A stretch of DNA of 64,000 bases from Macrotis lagotis (GCF_037893015.1 NC_133663.1:218887753-218951752), one strand, 5' to 3'; numbered from the stretch's first letter, positions 1 to 11,754 are shown. The notes: a model not told the origin generated them from the letters alone. Translations and numbers: made by a program.

Positions 1-689
1 AAAGGCTCGTAGGGCTTGGAATATAATATTTCGGAAGGCAAAAGAGCTCAGAATGCAACTGAGAATCAACTACCCAGCAAAACTGAAGTCCTCTTCCAGG
101 GAAAATGATGAATTTTCAATGAACCAGGTGAATTTCAAATATTCCTGTTGAAATGGCCAGAGCTGAACAGAAAGTTTGATCTTCAGGTACTGGACTCAGA
201 GAGCAGAGGAGAAGGGTAAAATATGAGGAACTTAATTATGATGAACTACATGTATTCCTGCATAGAAAAATGATACCGATAATACTCATAGGAAACTTCT
301 CATTTAATAGAGCAGGTAGAAGGAACTTTTATGGATGAAGCACAGGAGAGAGCTGAGTTTGAAGATATAATATATTGTAAAAATGGAGTCAATGGCTAAA
401 AGGGAAATGTAATGGGAGTAAGAGAAAGGAGAAGTAGAATAGACTAAGATATTTCATATAATAATTTTTTTATTACAATGAGCTATTGCAATGATATTGA
501 AGGGATAAAGTAAGAAGAGGAACCTTCGCTCTCATCAGAGGTAGCTCAGAGAGGAAACAAAATATATATACTCAATGGGGTATAGACATCTAGAATAAGA
601 AGGAGAGAACAGGGATGGGCAATGGGATGTGAGTGATGGAGGAGAGGGTGGACCATGGGGGAGAGTGGTCAGATATGACACATTTTTCT

Positions 690-828
690 TTTTTACTTCT
701 TGCAAGGGGCTGGAATTGGATGGCCTGTCTGGGACCAGAGGGCTGGGTAGCTGCTGGGCCTTAGGGGTGGTAGGTGGCTAGTGATTAGTCTACTGTGCCA
801 CTTAGCTTCCCTACAGCACATTTAAGAA
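690..828 (-). repeat. Ancient tRNA-SINE segment built into the HAL1-like 3' UTR
   Basis: This diverged SINE-like block lies at the same internal position as 7279-7425 and 45173-45312 in the other two HAL1-like copies. It was therefore part of the ancestral element before the copies spread. It reads as a reverse-complement SINE whose head is near 815-828. Confidence 0.55.
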
Positions 829-999
829 GAGGGACAGAGCAAAAGGAGTGAGAAAATATATTGTATGGTAGTGGGGAAGTACAAATGGAAGAAGCTGCAG
901 TCAGCAATGGAAACAGTGGAAAATTATGGAATTAGCTAAAGAATGTTATCCACACACGACAGAGCTTGTGGTGTTGGAATACAGACTGAAGCATATTTT

Positions 1000-1011
1000 A
1001 TTATTATTATT

Positions 1012-1051
<40 letters not shown>

Positions 1052-1082
1052 TGTTGTTTTGTTGTTGTTGTTATTTGTGGGG
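1000..1082. repeat. (TTA)n/(TTG)n simple repeat
   Basis: This trinucleotide tract has mixed TTA and TTG units and sits where the double-SINE insert begins in the HAL1-like tail. Similar tracts at 1225-1262 and 1422-1445 separate and end the two SINE blocks. Confidence 0.9.
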
Positions 1083-1084
1083 GG

Positions 1085-1222
1085 AGTTGCAGGGAAAATG
1101 GGGTTGGGTAGCTTGCCCGGGGTTACACAGCTGGGTGATTGTTGGGTGTCTGAGACTGGATTTGGACCTGGGTGCTCCTGACTCCAGCACCGGTGCTCTG
1201 TCCACTGAACCACCTGGCCACC
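1085..1222 (-). mobile_element. tRNA-derived SINE, first of a shared pair
   Basis: This is a reverse-complement SINE with the landmarks CACAGCTGGGTGATTGTTGG and the tRNA-like head ending near 1222. It is flanked by TTA/TTG repeats. The same SINE at the same site is present in the copy at 6531-9660. Confidence 0.7.
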
Positions 1223-1269
1223 AGTATTATTATTGTTGTTGTTGTTATTATTATTATTATTTTATTTTA

Positions 1270-1421
1270 GGGGGGTTTGGTTTTTGCAGGACAGTGGGGT
1301 TGGGGTGGCTTGCCCAGTGTTGCACAGCTGGGTGATTGTTGGGTGTCTGGGGCCAGATTTGGGCTTGGGTGCTCCTGACTCCAGGGCTAGTGCTCCATCC
1401 AATGTGCCACTTAGCTGCCCC
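1270..1421 (-). mobile_element. tRNA-derived SINE, second of a shared pair
   Basis: This reverse-complement SINE runs from a GTTTTTGCAGG tail to a CTTAGCTGCCCC head end. It is bordered on both sides by TTA repeats and is shared with the element at 6531-9660. Confidence 0.7.
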
Positions 1422-1619
1422 TATTATTATTATTATTATTATTTTAATTTTTCCTCTTTCCTTCACTTTATTGCTCATGAGGTTCTATATTTTTGGGGGG
1501 GAGGGTATATTATGTTTAGTCTTAAACAAGAATATTTTAATAATATATAAAAAGTCATTTGTACAAAAATAAAATAAATATAAATTAAAAAATAAAATAA
1601 TAAATTAAAATTCCAAAAC

Positions 1620-2510
1620 AAAAAGCTAATACTCAAGCCAAGTCAAAGTCTTTGGAGTGACCTAAAGGTTTCCAGATGCTAGAAGTCTGTGTTTTTATGG
1701 ACTATTGTTCATGACAGAAAGGTCTATATAACAGAATAGAAAGCTCTAGTCACAATGATACAGTAGCCATAACAAAGATGGGAATTAAAGAAAAATATAA
1801 TCGTTAAGTTTATTTTATAATTATGTATAGTTGTCATGTGTATTTGTATAAATTGAAACATTTATATGTGCATGTGCACACATGTATGTGTGTGTATGTG
1901 TTTGTGTGTGATGTGTGTCTGTGTGATCAGTTGAGAGCAATTATTCAGTCTCAGAGTCTAATCTCTGAGTGGTCAAGTGGAAGAGTTTGTTTATGATCCT
2001 CTATCCTAACTCCTGGCTAAGATATATGTGCTGCTACTCCTACCCTCAGAATACCTATAGAAAAAAATAGATAAATTTGACTCAAGTTTATCATTCCCAA
2101 ATCTTTCACCAGCTTTATTTCCCCTGTAGCTTTTTAACTTAGTTTGGGGGAGATGTAGAAAATTCAAGGGAGTACTAAATGAAAGAAGATGTAATAAGCT
2201 AAATGGTATCTTATTTGAAGAAACTTTTCAATTTATACTCTAAACTTTCATGTTCAAAGAGGAGAGAATGTTTATCACATAACCTTCAAAACAGAATTTT
2301 ATAAGGATGATTTTGGCATTTAAGAAATTGTTGTCAGAACACTACAGAGTTAACCAGAATGGCTGCTCTTTCTTGCCAATAGAACATTTCTAATACTCTT
2401 ACTTGACTTTTAAGTTTTTGATTTGTAATTTTCCACTCAGTTTTCAAGAAGAAATGCTTTACAGAATCTGACTTCTAGTTTCAAAGACTAAGAAGTCATA
2501 GTCTCATAAA
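1620..2510. other. EPHA6 intron, no gene seen
   Basis: This is AT-rich single-copy-looking intron. It holds a degenerate TG-rich tract at about 1865-1925 and nothing else that I can assign. Confidence 0.5.
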
Positions 2511-2514
2511 TTTA

Positions 2515-2620
2515 CAATATTATCTAGTCTCCAAGCTTTTAATTTTAAAATTGTTGAAACTGAGGCCCAGAGAGTTCTCAGAGTCGGAAACTGGTATATC
2601 TTATTTAAGGACATCAAGGA
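2515..2620 (-). repeat. CORE/MAR-type SINE fragment
   Basis: This short diverged piece contains AACTGAGGCCCAGAGAG, the reverse complement of the conserved 3' part of marsupial CORE-SINEs. Confidence 0.45.
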
Positions 2621-2649
2621 GACCAGTGTCACTGAATTGCATAGTAGGT

Positions 2650-4190
2650 ACAAAATGTTAAAAAAAAATGAAAAGGTATGGGATGGGCCAGTGATGAAGG
2701 GTTTTGAATGTCAAATAAAGGATTTTATATTTGTTCTTGGAGGTGATAGGGAAACACTGGAATTTGTTGAGTAGGGAGATGATAAGGTTAGACCTATTCT
2801 TTGGGAAAATCAGTTGAGAGCTAAGTGGAAGCTGGACTGGGGTTAAAAAAAATTATGATACCCAACTCTACCAATAATCTATCAACCACAATAGTCCAGG
2901 TGTGATGAATGCCTACACCAATATAGTCACAATGTCAGAAGTGAGAAGGGAGTGAATTCCAGAGACATTATGAAGGTAAAAATCAACAAGACTTAGAACA
3001 GAATTAAGAGAGTAAGAAGTTGAGGACTTGGGCAACTGGGAGTTTGCTGGTGCCCTCAACAGGAAAAGGAATGTTCAGAACAGAGGAAAGTTTGAGTTCA
3101 GTTTTGAATATATTGACTTTAAGATTGATTAAAAGACATAGTTTGAGATACCTAGCAAGATTCTGAGATAAAAGTCTGGAGTTAGGAGCATTAGGATTGT
3201 GATTAAGTAGATTTGAGAATCATCATCATATAGATTATAATTAGTCACTAAGCAATTAATAATATCACTAAGTGAAATTTTAAAGAAGGATAAGAGGGTC
3301 CAGGACAAAACCCTAAGGTTCATGTATGACTTTACAGGACATGACTTTGATGAAGATGTAGTGCAGACAGAGAAAGAGTGGTCACAGAAGTAGAATAACC
3401 AGGTCAGTGTTATGAAAAACTGAAGAGAGTTACAAGGAAAAGAAGGTGAACAACAATGTCAAAGATAAATTTAGATGGATAAGGATTGAGAAAATGCCAT
3501 CAGATTTGGCAATTAAGAGATTGCTAGTAACTTTAGAGAGAACAGATTCAACTGAATGATGTAATCAGTTAAGAGAAGAAGAAAGGAAATGGAGACATCT
3601 GTTTTAGAGCTTAGCCACAAAAAGGCAAAGAAATGTGGCATGATAGATAGCCAGTATGGATGGATCAAGTGAAGGATTTTTGAGAACAGAAAGACATGAG
3701 TATGTTTATAGGCAGTAGGGAAATAGCCAAGTAGACAGATTAAAGGTAAGTGAGAACAAATGTGACAGAAGGGGCAATCTAAAGAAAAGAAGATAGAATG
3801 GGATCATAGAAAGGATTACAAAGAGAAGGACCACCTCATTATGCAAGATAGAGATGAAGGAGGTGATGATAGAAAGAATCTGGATGTTATGAAATGGGGA
3901 AAAGGGGAGAAGATGGAGCTCTCAGCAAATTATCTCATTTTTTTAGTAAAATATAATGCAAGATTTTCCATTAAGATAGTAAGGGGAGAGAGAGTCAGAA
4001 GAGGTTTGAGGAGAGATGAAAAGTTTGGAAGAACCATTCCAATTTGGAAGAACCAATTGGATAATTAGGGAGGTATAAAAGGATTGTCTTGCAGCAATGA
4101 GGACCTAATTGAGATTATGCAACATAAATTTGTGGTAGTTCCAATTATCACAGATTTTTTTTTTACTTTCTCCAGTTTCATTCATCAACA
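2650..4190 (-). mobile_element. CR1/L3 LINE relic, reverse transcriptase region
   Basis: This is an old non-LTR retrotransposon in reverse orientation. Read on the minus strand near 3180-3240 it gives a degenerate polymerase motif, LYDDDSQIY, comparable to the YADDTQLY-type box of CR1/L3 enzymes. Landmarks such as ATAGTCCAGGTGTGATGA (2890s), GAGAATCATCATCAT (3210s) and CCATCAGATTTGGCAATTAAG (3497-3517) match a high-copy mammalian L3 sequence I recognise. The reading frame is broken throughout. Family-level assignment is from memory of the consensus, not a search. Confidence 0.65.
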
Positions 4191-4207
4191 TGTGTAGAAG
4201 AGAAATA

Positions 4208-4320
4208 TATTTCTTTATGTGATTCCCACGGCAACCATGTGGGAAAGATGCTATTTTCTCAATTTTACAGATAAGCAAACCAGAGCTGAGAGAGATTAAG
4301 TGATTTACACTGATTTAGTC
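4208..4320 (-). repeat. MIR/CORE-SINE fragment
   Basis: This contains TTTTACAGATAAGCAAACC followed by GAGATTAAGTGATTTACAC, a diverged reverse-complement CORE-SINE. Confidence 0.5.
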
Positions 4321-4409
4321 CTAATTTATGGGGTTGGAGTAGGGAGAAGATCGGGGAGACTAGAGGGAGCAGAGACAGAATTCAAACAGGAAGAGAGAAT
4401 ATATGTTCA

Positions 4410-4670
4410 TTAAGTACCTACTATGTTTCAGGAACTGTACCAAGCACATTACAAATAACGTAATATGTTTGATCCTTAAAACAACCCTTTGAGTTAGGTG
4501 CTATTATCATCTCCATTTTGCACATGAGAAAACTGAGGCTGAAAGAAGTTAAGAGACTTGTCCAAGCTCATACAGTTAAGCATGAGTCTAAGGTCAGATT
4601 TGAACTTGGATCTTGTAACTTCAAACTCAGTTCTCTTTCTATTGTGCCATACCATCTAAGTGTCTGAGAC
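4410..4670 (-). repeat. MIR-type CORE-SINE
   Basis: This is a well-preserved reverse-complement CORE-SINE. It starts with a TTAAGTACCTACTATGT end, then TTGAGTTAGGTGCTATTATC and ACATGAGAAAACTGAGGC, and finishes with a tRNA-like head near 4650. Confidence 0.7.
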
Positions 4671-4799
4671 AGGACTCAAACATAGGGATTTCCAATTCCA
4701 ATAATTTTCCAATAAGGCCAGATCTGAACTCAGTAGGTCTTCTTGACTACTAGATTCAGTATTCTATCTGCTGTGACACTTACATGCTACCTATAGTGC

Positions 4800-6370
4800 C
4801 TGCCTAGCAGGGTTGTAGGAATCTAGTAAGATGATGTGTGTTAAGTACATTTTCCTTAAAACTTCATATTCTAGTTGTAAATTGTAACTGTAGTCCCCCC
4901 AAATATCCCATGGGCTGATGTGGACAGATCTAATCTGACTGGTTACCCCAATCTGGTTCATTACCCTGATCTGGAGTACTACAAGAAAATCTCCAAAAAA
5001 GACTTAGACATGAGATACTTGTTTAGGTTTCTCCAAATGTGGCTAAGAGGATCCTAAATGCCAACAAAGACACTATACACAATATGGCTATCTGATACTG
5101 GACAACATTTATTTAATTCAAACAGAAAATGCATAAAATTCTGGGACTCACGGGAGTCCTGATCAGATGTAGAAACATGTAAAGCACTAAAATAACTCAT
5201 TAGATTCCTGCTTTCCTTTCCTTAAGTATTAGTACTAGTATGCTAGTGCTAATATACTAATACTATTAAGACATGGTTAGAGAGGAACCCACAACAAGAC
5301 TGAATTAACAATGAAGCACAAAACTATGGCTTCTTGGGTCCTTACCACTCCCCTGAATAGGATATGGATTTGTTCTGAGTTATGAGAAGAATTATAAGGA
5401 AGTTTGGGTTAATGTTATCTGTTATAGGACTGGCAAGACTGAAGCACAGGGAGTCAAGCTCTTTGTGGCAATTCTGTTTTGTCTATCTTTAGCTTTAGCT
5501 TTCTTAATCATGTTTGTTCTCTCTTTTCTGTTTCTCCTTTCATTCTGCTTGAGAAGGCAGAAATGAAATAGGATTTGAAGTGTTCCTTCTGGTTGACAGT
5601 TTTTTTTTTTTTTTTTGCCATCAATAGGATCCTTGGTTCTTCTTACCCTGAAACTAATTAAATATAATCTTTTATGTTGCTCTTAGTATTTTTCAGAAGT
5701 TTCAACTTGGTCTGGGCTGTAGTATTTCTGACTTAATCAGGACCTTTCAGGTCATATATACTTTCCTTTTATATTTATCCAATTATATGCTTTCCCTTTC
5801 ATACCCTCTAGTGTCCTTTTAAAATCAGAATTCATTGGAGATCATGCTACCCTATGACTTCCTTCTTAATCTCTGTCCATGATAGCATATCTATCATTTT
5901 TCAGAACATTTTGAAATCTGCTCTCCTAAATTTGAATTCAAATTGTGTTTTAAAAAGGTACTTATTACTATCAATTTTTATAAGGAATATTGTTTCCTTT
6001 TAATTTGTCTACATTAAACAAGAATTTTTGTTTCAGGACTCAATCATTTTCTGTAAATAACAACAGATGACCAGACTGAGTGGGAGCCTGTCCATTAAGA
6101 GGTTTTTGTGGATTCCTTGGTGATTAAGAGAATGCAAAATCTGAGTCATGATATGAGAAATGATTAAATGTCATGGTTTGGAGGAGGAGAAATATTCTCA
6201 CAATTGTATTTCTGCCTTCTGCTATAGTTTCACTTGAGATTCCCCAGCTATACCCTAGAGTTTACCATCTCCTCCAGCCTCAATGCTCTTTCTCAACAAT
6301 TTCTCTTTCTGTCATACTGCTATTTCTTTTTTTGACATTTATATAGGGATTTAATGTTTTCAAAGTATGG
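4800..6370. other. EPHA6 intron, no gene seen
   Basis: This is unique-looking AT-rich intron with a T-run at 5600-5616 and a small hairpin at 5221-5270. No exon, RNA gene or recognised repeat was found. Confidence 0.45.
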
Positions 6371-6386
6371 CAAATACAAAGTAATT

Positions 6387-6518
6387 TTAATTTTATCTCT
6401 TTATTTATTTAAGGCAATGGGACAGCCAGGCAATTATTAAGTATCTGAAGTCAAATTTGAACTCAGGTCTTCCTGACTCCAGGGCTGATGCTCTATCCAC
6501 CATGCTATCTGGCTTCCC
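6387..6518 (-). mobile_element. WSINE1-type SINE with target-site duplication
   Basis: This reverse-complement SINE is flanked by a perfect 12-bp duplication, TACAAAGTAATT, at 6375-6386 and 6519-6530. The body is diverged from the young consensus, so the insertion is moderately old. It abuts the 3' end of the HAL1-like copy. Confidence 0.75.
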
Positions 6519-6719
6519 TACAAAGTAATTCTTTTTTTAATTTTTTATTTATTCTTATTTTTGTATAAATGATTTTTATACGTTACTAAAATACTCTTAA
6601 GAGTAAACATAATATCCCTCCCCCAAAAAAATATAGACCCGCATGAGCAATAAAGTAAATGAAAGAGGAAAATTAAAATAATAATGATAATATTAATAAT
6701 AATAATAATAATAATAATA

Positions 6720-6857
6720 CCAGTGGACGGAGTACCAGCCCTGGAGCCAGGAGCACCCAAGCCCAAATCTGGCCCCAGACACCCAATAATTACCCAGCTG
6801 TGTGACCCTGAGCAAGTCACCCCAACCCCATTGCCTTGCAAAAAACCAAAAAAATTC
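6720..6857 (+). mobile_element. tRNA-derived SINE inside HAL1-like tail
   Basis: This SINE in the opposite orientation to its host element has lost its first bases. It corresponds to the 1270-1421 block of the other copy, and a long AAT repeat precedes it. Confidence 0.65.
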
Positions 6858-6891
6858 CAAAATAAAATAAAATAATAATAGTAAGAATAGT

Positions 6892-7038
6892 AGGGGCAGC
6901 CAGGTGGCACAGCAGACAGAGCACCGGCCCTGGAGCCAGATGCACCTGGGTCCAAATCCAGTCTCAGACACCCAACAATCACCCAGCTGTGCAGCCCCGG
7001 GCAAGCCACCCAACCCCATTTCCCCTGCAACCCCCCAA
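6892..7038 (+). mobile_element. tRNA-derived SINE inside HAL1-like tail
   Basis: This full-length SINE, GGGGCAGCCAGGTGGCAC through CCTGCAACCCCCC, is followed by an AAT repeat at 7040-7074. It corresponds to the 1085-1222 block of the first copy. Confidence 0.7.
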
Positions 7039-7075
<37 letters not shown>

Positions 7076-7278
7076 GTGCTTCAGTCTGTGTTCCAACGCC
7101 TCTAGCTCTGTCATAGATGGATCACATTCTTTACAATGAGTCCATCACAAAAGCTACTTCCATATTTTTCCACCACTGCCATTGCTGATCACAACTCCTT
7201 CCATTTGTACTTCCCCACTACCATATACTATGTTTTCTCTCTCTCCTTTCACTCTGTCCCTCTTGTTAAATGTGTTGT

Positions 7279-7425
7279 AGGGTAGCTGAAAGGCACGGCA
7301 GACAGATCCCTGGCCCTAGGGCAAGAGGCCCCGAGCCCACATACCAACCCTTAGACCCAGCATCCACCCAGCCCTATAATGCCAGAAAGGTCATCCAATC
7401 CCAGCCCCTTGAAAGAAGTAAAAAA
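7279..7425 (+). repeat. Ancient SINE segment of the HAL1-like 3' UTR
   Basis: This diverged SINE-like block is at the same internal position in all three HAL1-like copies, so it predates their spread. Confidence 0.55.
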
Positions 7426-8298
7426 GAAAATGTGTTATATCTGACCATCCTTGCCCCCATGGTCTACCCTCTCTTCCATCACTCACAATCCCCCCTTCCC
7501 CCATCCTTCTCTCCTTCTTACTCTAGATGTCTATACCCCTTTGAGTATACATGTTATTTCCTCTCCTAGCCACCTCTGATGAGAACAAAGGTTCCCTCAT
7601 TCCCCCTTGCCTGTCCCCCTTCCATATCATTGCAATAGCTCATTGTAATAAATTTTTTTAAAAAATCTTATTATATGAAATATCTCAGCCTATTCCACCT
7701 CTCCTTTCTTTTACTCCCATTACATTTCCCTTTTAGCCATTGACTCCATTTTTACACTATATTATATCTTCAAATTCAGCTCTCTCCTGTGTTTCATCTA
7801 TAAAAGCTCCTTCTACCTGCTCTATTAAATGAGAAGGTTCACATGAGTATTATCAGTATAATTTTTCTATGCAGGAATACATGTAGTTCATCATCATGAA
7901 GTCCCTCATATTTTACCTTTCTCCTCCACTCTCTATGCTTCACCTGAGTCCTGTATTTGAAGATCAAACTTTCTGTTTAGCTCTGGCCATTTTAACAGGA
8001 ACATTTGAAATTCACTTGGTTCATGGAAAGTCCATCATTTTCCCTGGAAGAGGATGTTCAGTTTTGCTGGGTAGTTGTTTCTCAGTTGCATTCTGAGCTC
8101 TTTTGCCCTCTGAAATATTATATTACAAGCCCTATGACTGCAGCTCTACGATATTTGAATTGTGTCCTTCTGGCTGCTTGTAATATTTTCTCTTTGACTT
8201 GTGAGTTATGGAACATGGCTATAATATCTCTGGGGGGTGGGTTTTTTTGTATCTCTTTCTGGGGGAAATTGGTGGATTCTCTCCATTTCTATTTTGCC

Positions 8299-8860
8299 CT
8301 ATGCTTCTAGGATATCTGGGCAATTTTCCTGTAGGAATTCTTTAAAAATGATGGCAATGCTCTTTTCATGATCATGACTTTCATGTGTCCCAACAAATTT
8401 TAAATTATCTTTCCTGAATCTGTTTTCCAGATCAGTTGTTTTGTCAATGAGATGTTTCACATTTTCTTCTAATTTTTCATTCTTTTGGTTTTGAAGTATT
8501 GTGTCCTGACTTCTCATAATGTCTTCTGCTATAGTTTTCCTCAGAGGGCTTTCTTATCTCTTTTTCCTTCTGACCAATTCTGCTTTTTAAAGCATTCTTC
8601 TCCTCAATAACTTTTTGAACTGTTATATCCATTTGACCTATGCTGGTTTTTAACATGCTATTTTCTTCAGCATTTTTTGGATCTCCCTAAGCTGCTGAGT
8701 TCTTTTTCATGTTTTTCCTGCATCTCTCATTTCTTTTCCCAATTTTCTTCCATCTCCCTCATTTGATTTTCAAAATCTTTTTTGAGCTCTGTCATAGCCT
8801 GAGCCCAATTTCCATCTCTCTTGGAGTCTTTAGATGCAGGAGCTTGTACTTCCTCATCTT
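8299..8860 (-). pseudogene. L1-type ORF1 remnant (coiled coil)
   Basis: The minus strand encodes a broken ORF1-like protein. One open segment (8517-8299) shows charged heptads followed by the start of a putative RNA-binding domain, ending in a DCPDILEA-like motif (here NCPDILEA) that is typical of ORF1 of marsupial L1/HAL1 elements. Several frame breaks occur around it. It would have been an RNA chaperone in the retrotransposon RNP; it is not a host gene. Confidence 0.55.
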
Positions 8861-9664
8861 TAGATTGAGTGTTTTGATCCTTCTTGGGATCATAGACAAT
8901 GTATTTCTCAATGGTGTTCCTCTTTTTTTCTCTGTTTACTCATTTCCCCAGTCTGTGCCTGGTTTTGAGGTGCTTCCTGAGCTTATTAGGATGCCCCCCC
9001 ACAAAGATCTCCATGTGTGAGGCTCTGTGTTCCCTTCTGGTCTGTGAATGACCATAAGCACACCCCTCTGCCACAGGCTGAGGTGGGGGGGGGCCCTGCT
9101 GTTCTATGGGGTGCCTAGGCTGTGATCAGTATCTGAATGTGGTCAGAGCCCCAGAGTCCTGTTCCAGGTACAGAGGACAGACCTACCCTTGGTATGCTCA
9201 GCATTCAGGGCTTAGTAGCCTGGAGTCTCCTGTTTACTGGCTCTGCCAGCTTGGGGTTCCTAGATCTAGACTGCCCCAGCCATGCTGCTCACTGAGTGCC
9301 CTGAGGAGTGGGCTTTACGTGTTTGCTCTGGCACAGGTTCCCCCACCCCTGCTGATCTTCCAAGTTGTGCCAGGTGCTCCCCGGGATGTGGGTCAGGAAA
9401 CTGCCTGGCTGCTGTGTGCCACAGCTCCCAGTGCCCTGGGGCTGTCTCTGGGAGGCTGAAAATCCTTCACTCTGGTGGCTGCCCCTCTAACCCCAGGGAG
9501 CTGAGCCTTTCCACTATTTTCCAGGTTAGAATGGCCTCACTGGATCCCTCTGTGGGATCTGTCTCTCAAAAATTTAGTTAGAGTCCTTATTTTATAAGTT
9601 TTGAAACATTAGAGACTACCTAAAAGAGGATCTTCTCTCGTTGTCATCTTGGCTCCACCCCCCC

Positions 9665-11700
9665 ACCCCACCCCTGTCGTACCGCGTTTTCCAGGTCTCA
9701 ACTTTACACCCCACAAAAATCCATATGCAAACTAAAGAAAATTAGTTGCAGGAAGAAGTATATGATGTTTAAGCTAAATAATCTTTTCTTCCATTAAATG
9801 GATTATTTCATTAATGGGGACTCATGTTACAATAAGACTTACCATTTAAATGAATGCACTGAAAATAGATAAAGTCCAGTTACCATGAGCTATCTACTAA
9901 AACATGAAAATGGTTTTACTAAAAAGAATTTTATGTTCAAATCAATATCAACAAATGCATCCTGAGCCCCAAGTGCTGATTGTCACAGCAGTTTTCTAGA
10001 TACTAGCACTGCAAGATAAAAATATGAGAAATGATCCCCTGTCTCCAAGGAATTTACAAGCTAGCACTCTGATGTAAGCTATTATATTCTGTTGGGGTTA
10101 TTTTCTGCTTTATTTTAATTTAAATGGATATTCCCTATAGAGCTAGATATGTGAATAAATTCTGCCTCTAAATATATGCAACCTTATCTTTTTAACATTT
10201 TAATGTTTCTTCTAGAATTTATAATTATATAATAACAATAAGTTATAGAAAACATATAAGAATGGAAAATGTTCCTCTTATTCATAGAAGTCTATTGACA
10301 ATACATCTAAAATCCTTTTAGGGTCAAAAATGGTACTACTTTAAGTGCAGATATTCATTAAGTTAAGAGTCTCTTGACTAAGTAAGTTTTGCTTATTCAA
10401 ACTGTGTCTGAATTAACCCCGATAAGAATAGGAGTATATGTTTATTGTTCATTTAATGTTAGAATTACTTACCCCAGTTCTATATGTATTCTAAACCTAA
10501 CAGTTCAAAACTGACAAGAATCTTTTTTATTATTCTAAGAAACCCCACTTCATTTTTGATAGAAAACAGATAGTCAAGTTATCTTCCATTCTGCATCATG
10601 AATATTTTTGTGCTGTAGGTTTTTTGTAAAGGTATCTTTCATTGGTGGACAGCTGAGATTGTCCAAATAACAGAGATATCTAATGCTCAGTAAATGGCAT
10701 ACTGAATTTATCATCCTGAATGACTGATAAGAGAGAACATTTATTGTTTGATAGGGAATATTCCAGAGGATTCATCTGAAGGTGATGATGTCAGATCCTA
10801 GCTGCTGGCATTTCCCACCCAGTTAAAATATAAATCACAGATGAGTTATTACATTGTTGCTCTGAACAATGAGAAGACCCTAAACGTATATCTAGTGTCA
10901 ATGAAGTAGAAAAAAACACTAAAAAGTAACTCATTTACTAGAGGGGTAGTAAAATACAGTTATGTGAGAAAGAAAAAATTATTTGTGTTGAAACATTCTG
11001 AGAACAACTTGTGACTTCTTTTCCAGGAAAGATGTCAGTTGGATGATTTGGTGAACAATATATTCTTTAGTGATCTTTCTATAATAAAAGCAATAAATTG
11101 GCAAATTGCATGTCACTAACCAAACAATCATACCAAGCTGCATAGTTTCCAGAGGTATTCCATCATTATTTCAGAAGAAAGAAGTTACTTGGCTTTAGCA
11201 ATGCAGATCTATCAGAGTTTCTTGCACTTAGTAGGTATTTAATAAATGCTCAATGATTAATAGATGATAACAAATTTTTGCAGAGGAAATAACAGAATCA
11301 GCTTTTCTTAACCTTATTATCCAAATTTACCAAACTTAAAAGCAACTCTTTTTTTCTGGATTGTGACCATTTTCTGACAGGGAGAAGTTTATTTATGTTA
11401 ATAGAAAAAAAGAGGGTAATGTTATTTTGATGTTAACCACTATAGTAGAGGAACTGGCCATATAACATCAGAGCTTCTAAATTCCAGCTGACTTTATGGG
11501 ACACATTATGTGAACCCCTTTCTGTACAAGATTATTCTGTATTTCATGTCAAATATGGAGTAACTCTGAGTAATTAAGGTGAAATATACTACAACCACAT
11601 AGAATTATAAAGCAATATGTAGGATAAAGAATCATTGCACTGTTGTGCAATAATGTAGTAATTTGGTGAGTCAGAAAAAGATGTGGACATATTCAGGAAA
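9665..11700. other. EPHA6 intron, no gene seen
   Basis: This is AT-rich intron. The only repeats I can suggest are a diverged SINE or L2-like stretch at about 9950-10090 (GCCCCAAGTGCTGA, CAAGGAATTTACAAGCTA) and an L2/MIR-like end at about 11205-11265 (TTAGTAGGTATTTAATAAATG). Confidence 0.45.
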
Positions 11701-11708
11701 CTGTAAGA

Positions 11709-11754
11709 TACACACACACACACACACATATGTATGTATGTATGTATGTATGTA
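11709..11754. repeat. (CA)n(TATG)n microsatellite
   Basis: A CA run passes directly into a TATG tetranucleotide run. Confidence 0.95.

Larger units (their letters stand above)
1..1610 (+). mobile_element. HAL1-like LINE (ORF1-only L1), copy 1, 3' half
   Basis: This is the 3' part of an L1-type element that enters from the left edge. Positions 1-180 match, in reverse complement, the end of the ORF1-like region of the copies at 6531-9660 and 44844-47729. The shared 3' untranslated region follows, including the stretch near 230-440 with its AATGGAGTCAATGGC landmark. The tail reaches an A-rich end near 1600. The tail contains (TTA/TTG)n tracts and two minus-strand SINE blocks that are also present in the second copy but missing from the third. 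I see only ORF1-derived and non-coding sequence, with no reverse transcriptase, which fits half-L1 elements. Family name is by analogy and was not searched. Confidence 0.7.
6531..9660 (-). mobile_element. HAL1-like LINE, copy 2, nearly complete
   Basis: Read on the minus strand, the element begins near 9655 with GGTGGAGCCAAGATGAC, which resembles an L1 5' end with a CAAGATG core. A GC-richer 5' UTR follows (about 9650-8900), then an ORF1-like coiled-coil region (about 8860-7960), a 3' UTR (about 7960-7080) and an A/T-rich tail to about 6535. The peptide at 8517-8299 on the minus strand is rich in K, E, N and Q, has heptad-like spacing and includes LENRFRKDNLKF, as in the coiled-coil to RRM junction of L1 ORF1 proteins. 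No endonuclease or reverse transcriptase is present. The tail carries two extra SINEs shared with the copy at 1-1610. Confidence 0.7.

Noticed and set aside
926-1550. Open frames rich in Leu, Val, Tyr or Ile runs
   Set aside because: They are translations of TTA/TTG repeats and SINE sequence in a LINE tail; no splice or coding signature.
6545-7116. 189-residue open frame with Tyr and Ile runs
   Set aside because: It is the AAT-repeat and SINE block of HAL1-like copy 2 read on the minus strand; its counterpart in copy 1 is broken in frame.
7640-9660. Possible host gene on the minus strand with coiled coil
   Set aside because: Two further copies in the window and an L1-like 5' start show that it is a repeated LINE.
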